DNA of 29,058 nt from IMG/VR virus record IMGVR_UViG_3300013297_000194, positions 1-29,058 of that record. The stretch is one strand, 5' to 3'. The DNA comes from a virus. Under the pieces are notes generated by a model. The model made no database searches. It was not told where the DNA came from and worked only from the letters and a program-made list of their open reading frames with translations. Both the position numbers and the translations under genes were made by a program. Shown here piece after piece: positions 1 through 7,524 of this stretch (positions within the stretch are counted from its first letter, which is position 1; each line of letters starts with the position of its first letter).

Positions 1-1224
1 GAGAGCCGACAGTGCCCTTTATGTCGCCGAGATTATTCCGTAAAGGCATGGCCACAGAGTGCATGCGCCAAAGGGCTGTGTCCGGCGCTTCAAACAGCAA
101 GTGAGCAGCCCGCACGGTTTGCCGAATGCGCACACGGACGCACTACGTTTCACGGTAAGCCGGGATTGGAGGTCAGTGATTGCTGCGCGATGGATGTTAG
201 TCCACGGAGCGCGCAACCCTTGGTTGATGGCTTTGTGCCTCAAGCTAGAATAGACGAAGCAGTTGAGACACTGCGAGGACGCGGAGGCGAGCAGCCCACC
301 GAAGACGCAAAGGCCGGCGACTGGGCGACCGAGTTAGCCTCAACATTGATACCGTGTGCACTCGGAGCGGCTACGCTGGATTGGGTCGATAGAGTGGCGA
401 TGGTTCTACGACGTGTCGTCGCCCAACCGCCGATAGCCCCGACCGTTATTCCTCAAGTTCTTGCTCTCGCCCAAGCGATGCAATTCAAGCTGGACAAGAA
501 CGCGCACAAGGGCGGCTGGCAGATTTATGACGATAACGGCGTGAGGATTTGGGACCGCTCCATGCTAGCCTTCCTGAAGGATAAATTAATCGAGGAGATC
601 GATGAGCTATTCACGGAAGTTCCAGATGGCGATAAGGAAGCAATTCGCTACGAGGCAGCGGACGTGGCGAATCTAGCGATGATGATTGCTGATGTATGCC
701 GCGCGTTTGATGAAGCGGCGATAGTCTCCGACACCCTGGTAGCCGAGCACGTCTACGGCGGCAATTGCTTCCGTGGAGTTGATTACACTACCTGTTACGC
801 GCATAAGCAACGACGCGGGCACTGTTCGGAATGCGCGCTGTGTCCCGCGTGTAGCACCGAGCCGGTAGCTGAGCAAGTAGCGCCCGCTCTGAACGAAATC
901 AATCTCATACGGAAAGCGATAGCGGACGGTAACGGAATCGTTCATAAAGACGCGGCGCTGCTATTGAAGGAGCATGACTCCCAAGTATCACGAGCAGATT
1001 TCTGGCAGGAACAGCGAGTAGCTGTCGTTGATCCTTCTACGCTGTCAGCGGAACGGGCGGCGGAGATACTGAACCTGAACCGTTATCGAGGCGTAGCGGA
1101 TTGGTATGGTGGTATTACCTATTGCGGCAGCAGCGGCGTCGCCAGTGGAACGATCAGTCTGAGCGATGCGCAAATCATCGCCGTTTGGCTGCTGGAACAC
1201 GGCGGAGGGGAGGTGAGAAAATGA
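1..1224 (+). CDS. MazG-like nucleotide pyrophosphohydrolase-related protein, 5' end open
   Basis: The frame is open from the first base of the window, so the gene may start upstream. Internal starts at 166 (TTG) or 190 (ATG) are possible but neither has a well-spaced Shine-Dalgarno. The middle of the protein (about nt 460-700) matches the all-alpha NTP-pyrophosphatase (MazG-like) pattern of phages: QFKLDKN and KGGW, then LIEEIDEL and, about 20 residues later, EAADVANLAMMIAD, i.e. the EExx(E/D)...ExxD metal-binding arrangement. Such enzymes hydrolyse nucleoside triphosphates to monophosphates, and phage versions are thought to adjust host nucleotide or alarmone pools. Several Cys pairs lie outside this domain (a CPLC near the window start and a cluster after the MazG part), and the C-terminal 100 residues are unassigned. 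The stop overlaps the next start (ATGA). Domain call moderately sure, start unsure. Confidence 0.6.
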   Translation, partial: ESRQCPLCRRDYSVKAWPQSACAKGLCPALQTASEQPARFAECAHGRTTFHGKPGLEVSDCCAMDVSPRSAQPLVDGFVPQARIDEAVETLRGRGGEQPTEDAKAGDWATELASTLIPCALGAATLDWVDRVAMVLRRVVAQPPIAPTVIPQVLALAQAMQFKLDKNAHKGGWQIYDDNGVRIWDRSMLAFLKDKLIEEIDELFTEVPDGDKEAIRYEAADVANLAMMIADVCRAFDEAAIVSDTLVAEHVYGGNCFRGVDYTTCYAHKQRRGHCSECALCPACSTEPVAEQVAPALNEINLIRKAIADGNGIVHKDAALLLKEHDSQVSRADFWQEQRVAVVDPSTLSAERAAEILNLNRYRGVADWYGGITYCGSSGVASGTISLSDAQIIAVWLLEHGGGEVRK

Positions 1225-1814
1225 GATCAAGGCTTCACTGGCACGATTGCCCCGATGGTCATATGTACGCATGCCGCTGTAACAATCCGGTAATCAAAAG
1301 GCGCTACTGCTGGGGGCACGGCGCAAAATGGTTCTTTCAGCCGTTAGTAGTCTTGGTCATGCTCGCCCTCCCCGCACTACCCATCCGCGCTCAAGAGCTT
1401 CAGTATTGGAAAGGTTTCGCGCCAAACACCGTGACAAACACCGCGTCATCCTCACCGCAACAATCCGCCCAAGCTGTTGTGCCGTTGATTGTTAAGCCAG
1501 CCAAACATGGTGACAAACAGGCGGTCAAGAATGGTAGTCCGTGGAACCTGAGCGCCAAGCTGTCAGTAGTCGCCTTCGGTGCTGCGATGATCGCTGATTG
1601 TACCTCAACTAGCAACCTACGCGAGAGCAATGGGCTGTTGCGAAACGGGCATGGTCAGTTGAATCAAGGACTCTGCTTTGGACTCAATAGCGGCGTGCTT
1701 ACACTAACACTGCTCCTACAGAAGAAATACCCACGCGGAATGAACTGGCTCAGGTGGATCGGCGCAGGAGCACATGGGTCAGCAGCGATTTACAACGAGA
1801 GGATTAAGCAATGA
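1221..1814 (+). CDS. Small membrane protein with N-terminal Cys/His cluster
   Basis: The start is the ATG of an ATGA overlap with the upstream stop; this is preferred to an in-frame start at 1101 buried in the previous gene. About 197 residues. The first 33 residues contain a Cys/His cluster (HDCPDGHMYACRCNN, then YCWGHG), followed by a hydrophobic segment (PLVVLVMLALPALP) ending in a signal-peptidase-like IRAQE. A second hydrophobic stretch lies near residues 118-128 and a third near 150-163. It is therefore probably inserted in or exported across the membrane. No family recognised. It belongs to the overlapping small-gene cluster that runs to 3.8 kb. Confidence 0.65.
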   Translation: MRSRLHWHDCPDGHMYACRCNNPVIKRRYCWGHGAKWFFQPLVVLVMLALPALPIRAQELQYWKGFAPNTVTNTASSSPQQSAQAVVPLIVKPAKHGDKQAVKNGSPWNLSAKLSVVAFGAAMIADCTSTSNLRESNGLLRNGHGQLNQGLCFGLNSGVLTLTLLLQKKYPRGMNWLRWIGAGAHGSAAIYNERIKQ

Positions 1815-1954
1815 GAAGGACATCGAGCTATCTACCGCCCCGTGCATATCAGCCATGTAATATCTGCGGTAGGCCAATTTGCAGCCAAGGTTACAAGGCG
1901 CACATGTTGGCACATCAACGACGCGGAGAGGTTCAGGTGGAGCCCAAGCGATGA
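1811..1954 (+). CDS. 47-residue Cys2His2-type zinc finger protein
   Basis: Starts at the ATGA overlap with the previous gene and ends by ATGA overlap with the next, which fixes both ends. The core reads CNICGRPICSQGYKAHMLAH: two cysteines separated by two residues and, 12 residues on, two histidines separated by three, i.e. a classical Cys2His2 finger spacing. The flanks are basic, so nucleic-acid binding is plausible but not shown. It looks like a sister of the next gene. Small single-finger proteins are common in large phage genomes and their targets are usually unknown. Confidence 0.6.
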   Translation: MRRTSSYLPPRAYQPCNICGRPICSQGYKAHMLAHQRRGEVQVEPKR

Positions 1955-2094
1955 AAGCTTACAATACTAATCGCTGGCCCTACAGATTCAGCCGTGATCC
2001 TCGCCGCTGTTCATTCTGTAATCTCCGTCTCGGTAGCTTTCTCTTGGTACTCAAGCATATCATGGCGGTGCATCGCGAAAAGGAAACAGCATGA
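1951..2094 (+). CDS. 47-residue Cys2His2-like small basic protein
   Basis: Same length as the preceding gene and coupled to it by an ATGA overlap. The core has CSFC, then a hydrophobic stretch and H-IMAV-H near the C terminus, so a Cys2His2-like finger with a longer His spacing. Arg-rich N terminus. Probably a tandem duplicate that has diverged. A longer reading starting at 1879 has no ribosome binding site and is less likely. Function unknown. Confidence 0.55.
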   Translation: MKAYNTNRWPYRFSRDPRRCSFCNLRLGSFLLVLKHIMAVHREKETA

Positions 2095-2252
2095 AGCCAC
2101 GGCTGGATATCGACCGCGTCAACGTGAATACGTCGTGCCGTGCTTCACTTGAGGAATTAGCTGCTCTCTCCGATTCTCAGCGAGCAGCCTTCCTTGACGG
2201 CGTATCGAAAGTTATTGGTGCTACAAAAACCCAACAGGAGGACTCTAAATGA
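2091..2252 (+). CDS. 53-residue unknown small protein
   Basis: Start and stop are both ATGA overlaps with neighbours, the pattern of this whole cluster. Mostly helical and acidic in the middle (EELAALSDSQRAAFLDG). No cysteines of note, no membrane segment, no recognised family. It ends with CAACAGGAGG, which supplies a strong Shine-Dalgarno for the next gene. Confidence 0.5.
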   Translation: MKPRLDIDRVNVNTSCRASLEELAALSDSQRAAFLDGVSKVIGATKTQQEDSK

Positions 2253-2512
2253 AGCGAACCTTGTCCGTCGCAATTCTTAGCCTTGTGCTTCTCGCAAGCG
2301 GTATCAAATCAACCGCACAAGACACCTGTACGCCTTGCCTTCAACGCGCACAGTATGAGTTCAACGTGGCTTTCAACAGCTGCCGGGATCACGAGGGGTG
2401 CAGCGATCCCGACTGCTCGAACTGTGTAGGCGAAGGTACATCGGCAAAGTATGATTATGTCAACTCAAGCTGTCCCGTTTGTGGGAACTTATCGATCGAC
2501 GGAAAGAAATGA
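2249..2512 (+). CDS. Secreted Cys-rich small protein (signal peptide)
   Basis: 87 residues, preceded by a good Shine-Dalgarno (ACAGGAGG). The N terminus is a textbook signal peptide: MKR, then the hydrophobic VAILSLVLLASG, then a cleavage-like STAQD near residue 24. The mature part carries nine cysteines, several as CxxC pairs (CTPC, CSNC, CPVC), so it is probably an exported disulphide or metal-binding protein. No family recognised; an envelope role late in infection, or a moron altering the host surface, are guesses. Confidence 0.6.
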   Translation: MKRTLSVAILSLVLLASGIKSTAQDTCTPCLQRAQYEFNVAFNSCRDHEGCSDPDCSNCVGEGTSAKYDYVNSSCPVCGNLSIDGKK

Positions 2513-2679
2513 CCTCATCCGACTTTGCTAACTACCTACCCAAGCTGCCACGTGAACCGCGCGTGGTTGGCGCTGGCGATCTAAGCGAGATAGAGTTTCG
2601 CTGGCACGTGCTGAAGCTGCTTTGTGAGATTGGCCGGCACGTTGCGGAGATAAATGAGAGACAGAATGATAACAACTGA
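2509..2679 (+). CDS. 56-residue unknown protein
   Basis: ATG chosen from the ATGA overlap with the stop of the secreted-protein gene; an in-frame upstream ATG (2479) lies inside that gene. The N-terminal half is Pro-rich (YLPKLPREPR), the C-terminal half is one amphipathic helix (EIEFRWHVLKLLCEIGRHVAEI). No family recognised. Confidence 0.5.
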   Translation: MTSSDFANYLPKLPREPRVVGAGDLSEIEFRWHVLKLLCEIGRHVAEINERQNDNN

Positions 2680-2872
2680 TCGGGTCCATATCGCCGCTCG
2701 CGGCCTCTACTCCCTCCACCTCGCAGAGCACTCTGACTGGCCCGGCAGCTTCGACGATCTACCCGACTACATGCAAGGTATGTATATCGCAAAAGGCGAG
2801 CGAGCACTGTACGATCTGGTTTATTCGGATTGTAAGCTAGGACCGAAGGCGGTGGAGAGGTTGTTTCAATGA
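2654..2872 (+). CDS. Small unknown protein, 68-72 residues
   Basis: Two starts are possible: 2654 (GGAG six bases upstream) and 2666 (MITTDRVHIAARG, preceded by GAGAGA). Both overlap the previous gene. The sequence has a Trp-Pro turn (SDWPGSFDDLPDYMQ) followed by helices. It ends at an ATGA overlap with the next gene. No family recognised. Confidence 0.5.
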   Translation: MRDRMITTDRVHIAARGLYSLHLAEHSDWPGSFDDLPDYMQGMYIAKGERALYDLVYSDCKLGPKAVERLFQ

Positions 2873-3060
2873 CAGACCAAGAAGCAGAAATAAAGGCAGC
2901 TCGGGTATTCGGTGAACATGGCTTCGCTGAAACTGACGGTGACGGACGGTACTACGTTGGCGTATTGCCTACGATTCCCGGTCCTTATCGCGGATACATG
3001 GGGCGCTCTTACGAAGAGGCCTTTACTCTCGCGATTAACGATAGAAAAGCACAGCAATGA
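2869..3060 (+). CDS. 63-residue unknown protein
   Basis: Bounded by ATGA overlaps on both sides. The C-terminal part (GRSYEEAFTLAINDRK) resembles the corresponding part of the broken gene at 3305-3654 (SSTREEAIVKATATWR), suggesting a small shared fold: a beta-rich body then a helix. Function unknown. Confidence 0.5.
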   Translation: MTDQEAEIKAARVFGEHGFAETDGDGRYYVGVLPTIPGPYRGYMGRSYEEAFTLAINDRKAQQ

Positions 3061-3305
3061 GTTATCCTAATCCTCCACCGCCCGTCAGTCCCATCCGTGG
3101 CAGTTACTTTCTCGGTGCCGATCTTGCGAAGTATAACGCAGAGATTCGCCAGCAGCAAATCGACCGGGCGATCTACAACGCCGCCAAGCAGCTCTATCGT
3201 TCGTGGTGTATACTACAGCCGGTGTTTGCGGCGAAGTTTGAGGATGCGCCGGAACGGGAGATGTGGCTAGCGATGGCGAGAACGTTACTGATGGAGGTGG
3301 TTTGA
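3057..3305 (+). CDS. 82-residue unknown protein
   Basis: ATGA overlap at the start, TGATG overlap at the stop. The N terminus is Pro-rich (NPPPPVSPIRG); the rest looks helical (IRQQQIDRAIYNAAKQLYRSW). No family recognised. Confidence 0.5.
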   Translation: MSYPNPPPPVSPIRGSYFLGADLAKYNAEIRQQQIDRAIYNAAKQLYRSWCILQPVFAAKFEDAPEREMWLAMARTLLMEVV

Positions 3306-3654
3306 TGACCGAATCAGCCGAACCGATTCAGATTGACGGCGGACAGTTTCTTATTCGTCATCGCGGTGACGGAATGGGAAATTCTGACTGGCTAGTTACC
3401 CGTCCTGAGGGCAATCGTTCTGGGCGATAAGTTCAACTCGCGAAGAGGCGATCGTTAAAGCTACGGCGACTTGGCGCATGGCTTATGCGTCTAAGGGGGT
3501 GTCGGGCATGACTGCTGAGGAATACGAAGCACAGAAACCACCACTGAACGTAATGGACTCGCCTGAGTTTATACGTCAGATGACAGCGATCAACAGCGAT
3601 GACAACGCACGCCGTCCGGTGTTCAGGGCGGATAAGGAGAGAGAGGCACGGTAA
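3305..3654 (+). pseudogene. Frameshifted small gene (41-codon ORF continued in another frame)
   Basis: An ATG overlapping the upstream stop opens a 41-codon ORF ending at a TAA at 3428-3430 right after TCTGGGCGA. In the neighbouring frame the protein continues without interruption (ISSTREEAIVKATATWRMAY...) to a TAA at 3652-3654 that overlaps the next ATG. The two halves together look like one protein of the type at 2869-3060. This suggests a one-base indel near 3420-3428 (mutation, assembly error or, less likely, programmed frameshift at the GGGCG). Alternatively the downstream half restarts at 3478 or 3508 as a separate protein. I see no slippery heptamer. Confidence 0.45.
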
Positions 3655-3845
3655 TGTATTCGGGCAACTGGATAGTCCGATTATTCAAACGTATCGCTTG
3701 CTGGATTGAGCATGACGCACGCGGGCCAGTCGAAGGGCTCAGCTTTGAAATCGAGCCGGGCCATTATCGCCCCTACTATCAGTGTGCTAGATGTCGTCGT
3801 ATACTCAAGTGGCAATTGTCTGGTGGATGGAAGGCCGATACGTAA
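3654..3845 (+). CDS. 63-residue CxxC protein
   Basis: Starts at a TAATG overlap. Contains an amphipathic N-terminal helix (IVRLFKRIACWIEH) and a CARC motif near residue 45; with one other Cys only, a full zinc site would need His ligands or dimerisation. No family recognised. Confidence 0.5.
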   Translation: MYSGNWIVRLFKRIACWIEHDARGPVEGLSFEIEPGHYRPYYQCARCRRILKWQLSGGWKADT

Positions 3846-3968
3846 CTGGCCGTCGCAATCCTTGACACCTTCGCGGCCCTGCTCTTCCTCGCGTGCGCGG
3901 TTAGATTGGTCTACCGACTGTCTGCTGCTATGCTACTACCGCCAACGCAGCACGACACGCAACCGTGA
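3846..3968 (+). CDS. Possible 40-residue membrane peptide with non-ATG (CTG) start
   Basis: Immediately after the TAA of the previous gene, a frame begins with CTG and runs 40 codons to TGA. It encodes a strongly hydrophobic segment (ILDTFAALLFLACAV) followed by a basic turn and a Pro-rich tail. A GGAAGG lies about 12 bases upstream of the CTG. It fills an otherwise empty gap in a gap-free cluster. There is no ATG/GTG/TTG start before the hydrophobic part, so this is tentative. A holin- or spanin-like peptide would fit the place. Confidence 0.25.
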   Translation: MAVAILDTFAALLFLACAVRLVYRLSAAMLLPPTQHDTQP

Positions 3969-3976
3969 TAAAACTA

Positions 3977-4453
3977 ATGCCTGATGAAACCACCCGACTC
4001 GACGCCCTCCTAACCCATAACCGCCTCTTGAGCGAGAGCGACAAAGCCGACGCGCTTGTCCGCACGGTTCCCGCAATCTTCGTCTGGCCCGGTACTGGCA
4101 GCACGATGGAGGAGATTCTCAGCGACCCTCAGGCGGGACTTATCATTGGCACGACGTTAACCGCCGATCGTATGTTTAAGTACGAAGAAGGCGAGCTATT
4201 AGGCAAGCCGATTGAAACACTGGTGCCTGTACGATTCAGAGCAAATCATAAAATGTACTTCGCAGGCTTTGCACTCAAGCCGATCAAACGCATGATGGGC
4301 ACGGGCAAGGAAGAGCTTTATGGACTCGACCGGGACGGCAGTGAGTTTCGTGTCGAGATTGCGCTTGAGCAAAAGCTGGTCAATCGTCAGAAAACAATCA
4401 TCGCCGTAATTCAATTCGCACGGGCTAAAACCGATGTCCCGAAAGCCACCTAG
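3977..4453 (+). CDS. PAS-domain protein
   Basis: 158 residues from ATG 3977 (a GTG at 3965 is also possible). Residues about 50-148 look like a PAS fold: GLIIGTTLTADRMFKYEEGE, then LLGKPIETLVPVRFRANHKMYF, then a basic KPIKRMMGTGKEELYG and GSEFRVEIAL, ending in a beta strand (KTIIAVIQF). This matches the bacterial PAS pattern of E-LLG-P-E-LVP-RFR-H and DG-EFPVEI. No kinase, cyclase or HTH domain is attached, so it is a stand-alone sensor or protein-interaction module. The first 45 residues are helical. It overlaps the next gene by 20 bases. PAS proteins are unusual in phages, so its target may be a host signalling protein (inference). Confidence 0.6.
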   Translation: MPDETTRLDALLTHNRLLSESDKADALVRTVPAIFVWPGTGSTMEEILSDPQAGLIIGTTLTADRMFKYEEGELLGKPIETLVPVRFRANHKMYFAGFALKPIKRMMGTGKEELYGLDRDGSEFRVEIALEQKLVNRQKTIIAVIQFARAKTDVPKAT

Positions 4454-4763
4454 CACGGCGGAGCAACGCCTTCAGATACTTGAAGTCCTCAGTACGCGGG
4501 TCGATGAGGTAAGGGCAGAAACGACGAAGATTTCAGCTAAAGTAGAGACGGTGCAGTTGACGCTGTCGAATATGCAAGGTGCGAATATCATCGGGCAGAT
4601 TACGGAAAATAAGCAGAGCATTACGGAGCTAGAAAAGCGCATACGGGTACAGGAAAACTGGAAGAGGAATATGACAGGACGGATGACGGTGATAGTCTTT
4701 TTGGTTAGTCTGGTTACTGCTATACTGACTGGGTTGACGGTGAAGTTGATAGGCGGACATTGA
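4434..4763 (+). CDS. XhlA-like coiled-coil membrane protein (possible holin/lysis component)
   Basis: 109 residues: an N-terminal coiled coil (about residues 9-75, with regular heptads such as ITELEKRIRVQENWKRN) followed by one C-terminal transmembrane segment (MTVIVFLVSLVTAILTGLTV) and a short polar tail. This arrangement and size match the XhlA/haemolysin family of phage lysis accessory proteins and some holins, although the sequence is too short for certainty. Start at 4434 overlaps the PAS gene. It would act in the cytoplasmic membrane. No endolysin lies beside it in this window; the papain-like protease at 24 kb is not an obvious lysin. Confidence 0.5.
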   Translation: MSRKPPSTAEQRLQILEVLSTRVDEVRAETTKISAKVETVQLTLSNMQGANIIGQITENKQSITELEKRIRVQENWKRNMTGRMTVIVFLVSLVTAILTGLTVKLIGGH

Positions 4764-4790
4764 GCACGTTGATATCAGAGAGGTTTTGAG

Positions 4791-4903
4791 ATGACGGAAA
4801 GTGACCGACTGGAAGATTTTGTTCGCGCTGCAACGATAGCGACAAGTTGATTAAGCTTGTTGGTATTTCTTCTGGAAGAATTTCTCAAGCTCTGGGAGTT
4901 TAG
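4791..4903 (+). pseudogene. Frameshifted small ORF carrying a dyad repeat
   Basis: ATG with a weak GAGAGG upstream opens 19 codons to a TGA at 4848. In another frame the sequence continues sensibly (NDSDKLIKLVGISSGRISQALGV) to TAG at 4901. It may be a small helical protein broken by a one-base indel near 4835. The SSGRIS stretch is encoded by the dyad repeat at 4867-4880, so the coding reading may be partly illusory. Confidence 0.3.
4867..4880 (-). repeat. Dyad repeat copy 1
   Basis: TTCTTCTGGAAGAA, TG-centre orientation; in a possibly frameshifted small ORF before the gene at 4916. Confidence 0.85.
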
Positions 4904-4915
4904 GAGAATGACTGT

Positions 4916-5413
4916 ATGGAAGCTACAGCGGACCGACCTTTAGGGCTGGTGTCGCACAGGCCGTCGGTGATCGCAGTCGACTTTTGCCCCAAACCCGAAA
5001 GTGATGAATCTCACGAAGAGCCCATGACTAAAGTCGAAGAAGCTGAAATGCGGGAGTCGATACATGCACTCCTTCTCAGTAATACGTCATTAAATCGGGC
5101 ATTGAATCAGCGTGTCGAACAGCCGGCAGTGGCAGTAGCGAAGGAAAAACCATGGTGGCTCTCTCCGCTTCTGACCATAGTAGGCGCAATCATTGTGGTG
5201 TTCGGGATTAAGTATGTCCCTGCTGCTCAGAGCGATTCGGACAAGCAGATATACGGACTACAGCTCAAATTAGAGCAGAAGGAAAAGCATGAGCAGTACC
5301 TTGAACGCGAGGTACGCCTTGCGCAGCAGTATAACAGAGACCTTCATATCTGGTTTGCGGATCATGGGATGAAAGGCGTTCCTGCTCCTCCTTCCAGTTC
5401 AAGAGAGGAATAA
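4916..5413 (+). CDS. Single-pass membrane protein with coiled coil
   Basis: 165 residues, Shine-Dalgarno AGGAG about 10 bases upstream. An acidic N-terminal half (about 75 residues) is followed by one transmembrane segment near residues 80-103 (WWLSPLLTIVGAIIVVFGIKYV), then a helical, probably coiled-coil tail (KLEQKEKHEQYLEREVRLAQQY) and a Pro/Ser-rich C terminus. Lying beside the XhlA-like gene it could be a lysis (spanin-like) or envelope protein, but no lipobox or signal peptide is seen. Not assigned to a family. Confidence 0.55.
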   Translation: MEATADRPLGLVSHRPSVIAVDFCPKPESDESHEEPMTKVEEAEMRESIHALLLSNTSLNRALNQRVEQPAVAVAKEKPWWLSPLLTIVGAIIVVFGIKYVPAAQSDSDKQIYGLQLKLEQKEKHEQYLEREVRLAQQYNRDLHIWFADHGMKGVPAPPSSSREE

Positions 5414-5415
5414 AA

Positions 5416-5682
5416 ATGCCAAGCGATTGCCCCCCGTGCGATATCATCATCATCGATTACGCAGACATCCCTGCCGATTGCAGCGTAATCCAGTGGAAGT
5501 GTCAGGCTATCGAGGCGCTTTACGATAAGCCTTTCGTGCAGGCGCGACTTAAGGCGCATCCTGGAATGCATGAAGAAATCATAGCGAAGCTAGTCGCAAT
5601 GCATACACGGGAGCAGTCCGAGATTGCAATACTAAGTGGAATCATCAAAGACCTGACAGGCTCACCGCTTGCGGATCTGTAG
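5416..5682 (+). CDS. 88-residue unknown protein
   Basis: Starts 3 bases after the previous stop with GAGAGGAA just upstream. The N terminus has an Ile/Asp-rich strand and three cysteines; the C-terminal 50 residues look helical (EEIIAKLVAMHTREQSEIAILSG). No recognised family. The dyad repeat at 5684-5697 begins at its stop. Confidence 0.55.
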   Translation: MPSDCPPCDIIIIDYADIPADCSVIQWKCQAIEALYDKPFVQARLKAHPGMHEEIIAKLVAMHTREQSEIAILSGIIKDLTGSPLADL

Positions 5683-5683
5683 A

Positions 5684-5697
5684 TTCTTCCAGAAGAA
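5684..5697 (+). repeat. Dyad repeat copy 2
   Basis: TTCTTCCAGAAGAA, CA centre; begins two bases after the stop of the 5416-5682 gene. Confidence 0.9.
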
Positions 5698-5729
5698 CAA
5701 CAAAGCAAAGAGAGGATAGGTAAGATATC

Positions 5730-7277
5730 ATGTCGATGGTGATCAGCGAGATCGATCTCGGAGATAGCCCCGCAGATCAAAGTACGCAATTAGGTAGTCC
5801 CGCGATGCCGACCGAAGCATCGGGTGTTCCTCACCAAGAGCAGGCGCAGCCCCAAGGCGACGGGCAGCCAGCGGCGCAACCAGACGCGGCGGCGCAAGCG
5901 GCGGGAGCAGCCAAGCCCCTCACCGACGAGGAAGTCGAGAAGCTCGACCTTGGGCAGTCTGAGAACATCAGGCAGTTCCGCAGCACGTACGAAAAGAACA
6001 AGACACTGCTCGAAGAAGCAGTCCAAGAGCGGAACGCGCTCAAGCAGGAGCTGGAAACGCTCAGGTCCGCCCAAGGCCAAGGCGTCTACCTCGACACCAA
6101 CGTACCGTTCGAGGACTTCAATCCCTACGAGGGCCTCCAGCGCATGGCGACGGAAGAGCCTGAGTACCACGATGCCGTGGTCGACGCGATACTCGAAGCC
6201 CACCTCTGGCCGAACATGGCGACAGAGATGAAGAAGCTGGAAGGCAAGCAGCTTGGGCACGTGGAGAACGGGGCACTGATCTTCGACAATGACGAGGAGC
6301 GCACACAGTACCAGCAACTGGAGCAGACGTGGGACTTCCTCGCCCGGAGGGTGGCTGGCGTCGACGGCAAAACACTCAGCGGCCTGATCGCCATCGTCGG
6401 CCAGAGTCCGGAGATAGGCCAGATGATTGCCGAGAAGCTCAATGAAGGCTTTGCGCCAACGATACCGACAGGGCAGCAAGGATTCCAGACTGCCGCACCG
6501 CAGCAGACAGGACAGCAACCTATAGCGGGAGTCCAGACCCTTCAGCAGATAGCGCAAGAACAGGGATTCGATTTAAGCGATCCTGAACAGGTTCGCAGGG
6601 CGCAGAGGGAACAATTGCTTCAACGCCAGATAGCAGGAGAGCAGCTACAGAGGCAATCAGAGAAGCGCGCATTGGAAGGGCAGCTCCAGCAAATGCAGAC
6701 CGAGCTGGACAAGCTCAAGGGTGGACAGCAGCAGGCGCAGCAGGGGACTGTCGCTGACGCAGAGCGCCAAGCAGAGTCCCGCGTGGAGTCGCATCTGACA
6801 TCTGCTCTCGATACTGAGTTCCAGGAGAAGTACGCCAACTCGATACCGAAGGATCGTCCCGGCTTAGCAGAGCGAATCAAAAAACTCACCCGCGAGAACC
6901 TCAACGAGAATGCCACATTCAAGGAAGCACGCGCCGCCGCGATGAAATGGTTCAAGCAGGCCGCAGGCCGCCCCGCAGGGCAGGAAGAGGGGAAGAAGCG
7001 AGACGAGGAACGGGGACTGAACGCGATGGCCGTAATAGCCACGCTGCGGGCGAACGCGATGGCTGAGGAAGCGAAGGAACTGCTCGGGAAGCTTCCGACT
7101 CAAGCTGCCGCGATTAAGCAGAAAGCGGAAGCAGCAAAAGCCCGCCGCGAACTTCCCGGAGGCTCGACGGCAAGAACCCCCGCTCCCGCAGCTCCCGCCA
7201 CAGTGACGGGCGACATCGAGGGCACACGAGCGGCAATCCGCAACCGCATGAAGCAAGCTGGAATATCGATGACGTAG
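5730..7277 (+). CDS. Scaffold-like capsid assembly protein
   Basis: 515 residues, highly charged and Gln/Ala-rich, directly upstream of the capsid gene: the size, composition and place of a phage internal scaffolding protein. Residues about 30-65 are a low-complexity Ala/Gln/Pro stretch. Long helices with coiled-coil character lie near 95-115 (EKNKTLLEEAVQERNALKQE) and 310-335 (LEGQLQQMQTELDKLKGG). The C terminus is basic (IRNRMKQAGISMT), as expected of a scaffold that docks on the coat protein. No protease motif is visible. Scaffolds guide procapsid assembly and then leave or are cleaved. Codon use is more GC-rich than in the neighbours. Function is inferred mainly from composition and synteny. 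Confidence 0.6.
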   Translation: MSMVISEIDLGDSPADQSTQLGSPAMPTEASGVPHQEQAQPQGDGQPAAQPDAAAQAAGAAKPLTDEEVEKLDLGQSENIRQFRSTYEKNKTLLEEAVQERNALKQELETLRSAQGQGVYLDTNVPFEDFNPYEGLQRMATEEPEYHDAVVDAILEAHLWPNMATEMKKLEGKQLGHVENGALIFDNDEERTQYQQLEQTWDFLARRVAGVDGKTLSGLIAIVGQSPEIGQMIAEKLNEGFAPTIPTGQQGFQTAAPQQTGQQPIAGVQTLQQIAQEQGFDLSDPEQVRRAQREQLLQRQIAGEQLQRQSEKRALEGQLQQMQTELDKLKGGQQQAQQGTVADAERQAESRVESHLTSALDTEFQEKYANSIPKDRPGLAERIKKLTRENLNENATFKEARAAAMKWFKQAAGRPAGQEEGKKRDEERGLNAMAVIATLRANAMAEEAKELLGKLPTQAAAIKQKAEAAKARRELPGGSTARTPAPAAPATVTGDIEGTRAAIRNRMKQAGISMT

Positions 7278-7278
7278 G

Positions 7279-7292
7279 TTCTTCTGGAAGAA
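7279..7292 (-). repeat. Dyad repeat copy 3
   Basis: TG centre; between the scaffold stop and the promoter, 5 nt from the -35 box. Confidence 0.9.
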
Positions 7293-7297
7293 TAAAC

Positions 7298-7326
7298 TTG
7301 ACTTCGAATGCAAGTTATGTTATCAT
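7298..7326 (+). promoter_or_regulatory. Sigma70-type promoter upstream of the capsid region
   Basis: TTGACT, 17-bp spacer, TATCAT. A dyad repeat ends exactly 5 nt upstream of the -35 box. The transcript would start near 7333 and cross about 1 kb of mostly non-coding sequence before the capsid gene. Confidence 0.7.
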
Positions 7327-7524
7327 GTCCAAGCATTGTTCTTCCGGGACGTACCCCGAGAAAGGTCGGAAGAATATCGAGATGTATTGCGGCGGCGTGG
7401 AATGACACGCGACTCGGAGAGATAGGAGTACGTAATCTGAATCTCTGGGCTTTGGGTTCAATTCCCATTTGTCGCTTGACGGTGGCAACTACTGGTAGGC
7501 GGTGAACGTCTAGTTCGCTTATAC

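Noticed and set aside
5790-6557. 255-codon minus-strand ORF rich in Leu and Arg
   Set aside because: Antisense shadow of the scaffold-like gene caused by its composition; no promoter or ribosome binding site seen.
7389-7476. tRNA with a canonical TTCAATT T-loop
   Set aside because: The acceptor would need three G-U pairs, no 7-nt anticodon loop with a 5-bp stem forms, and CCA is absent. Kept only as part of the stem-rich stretch.
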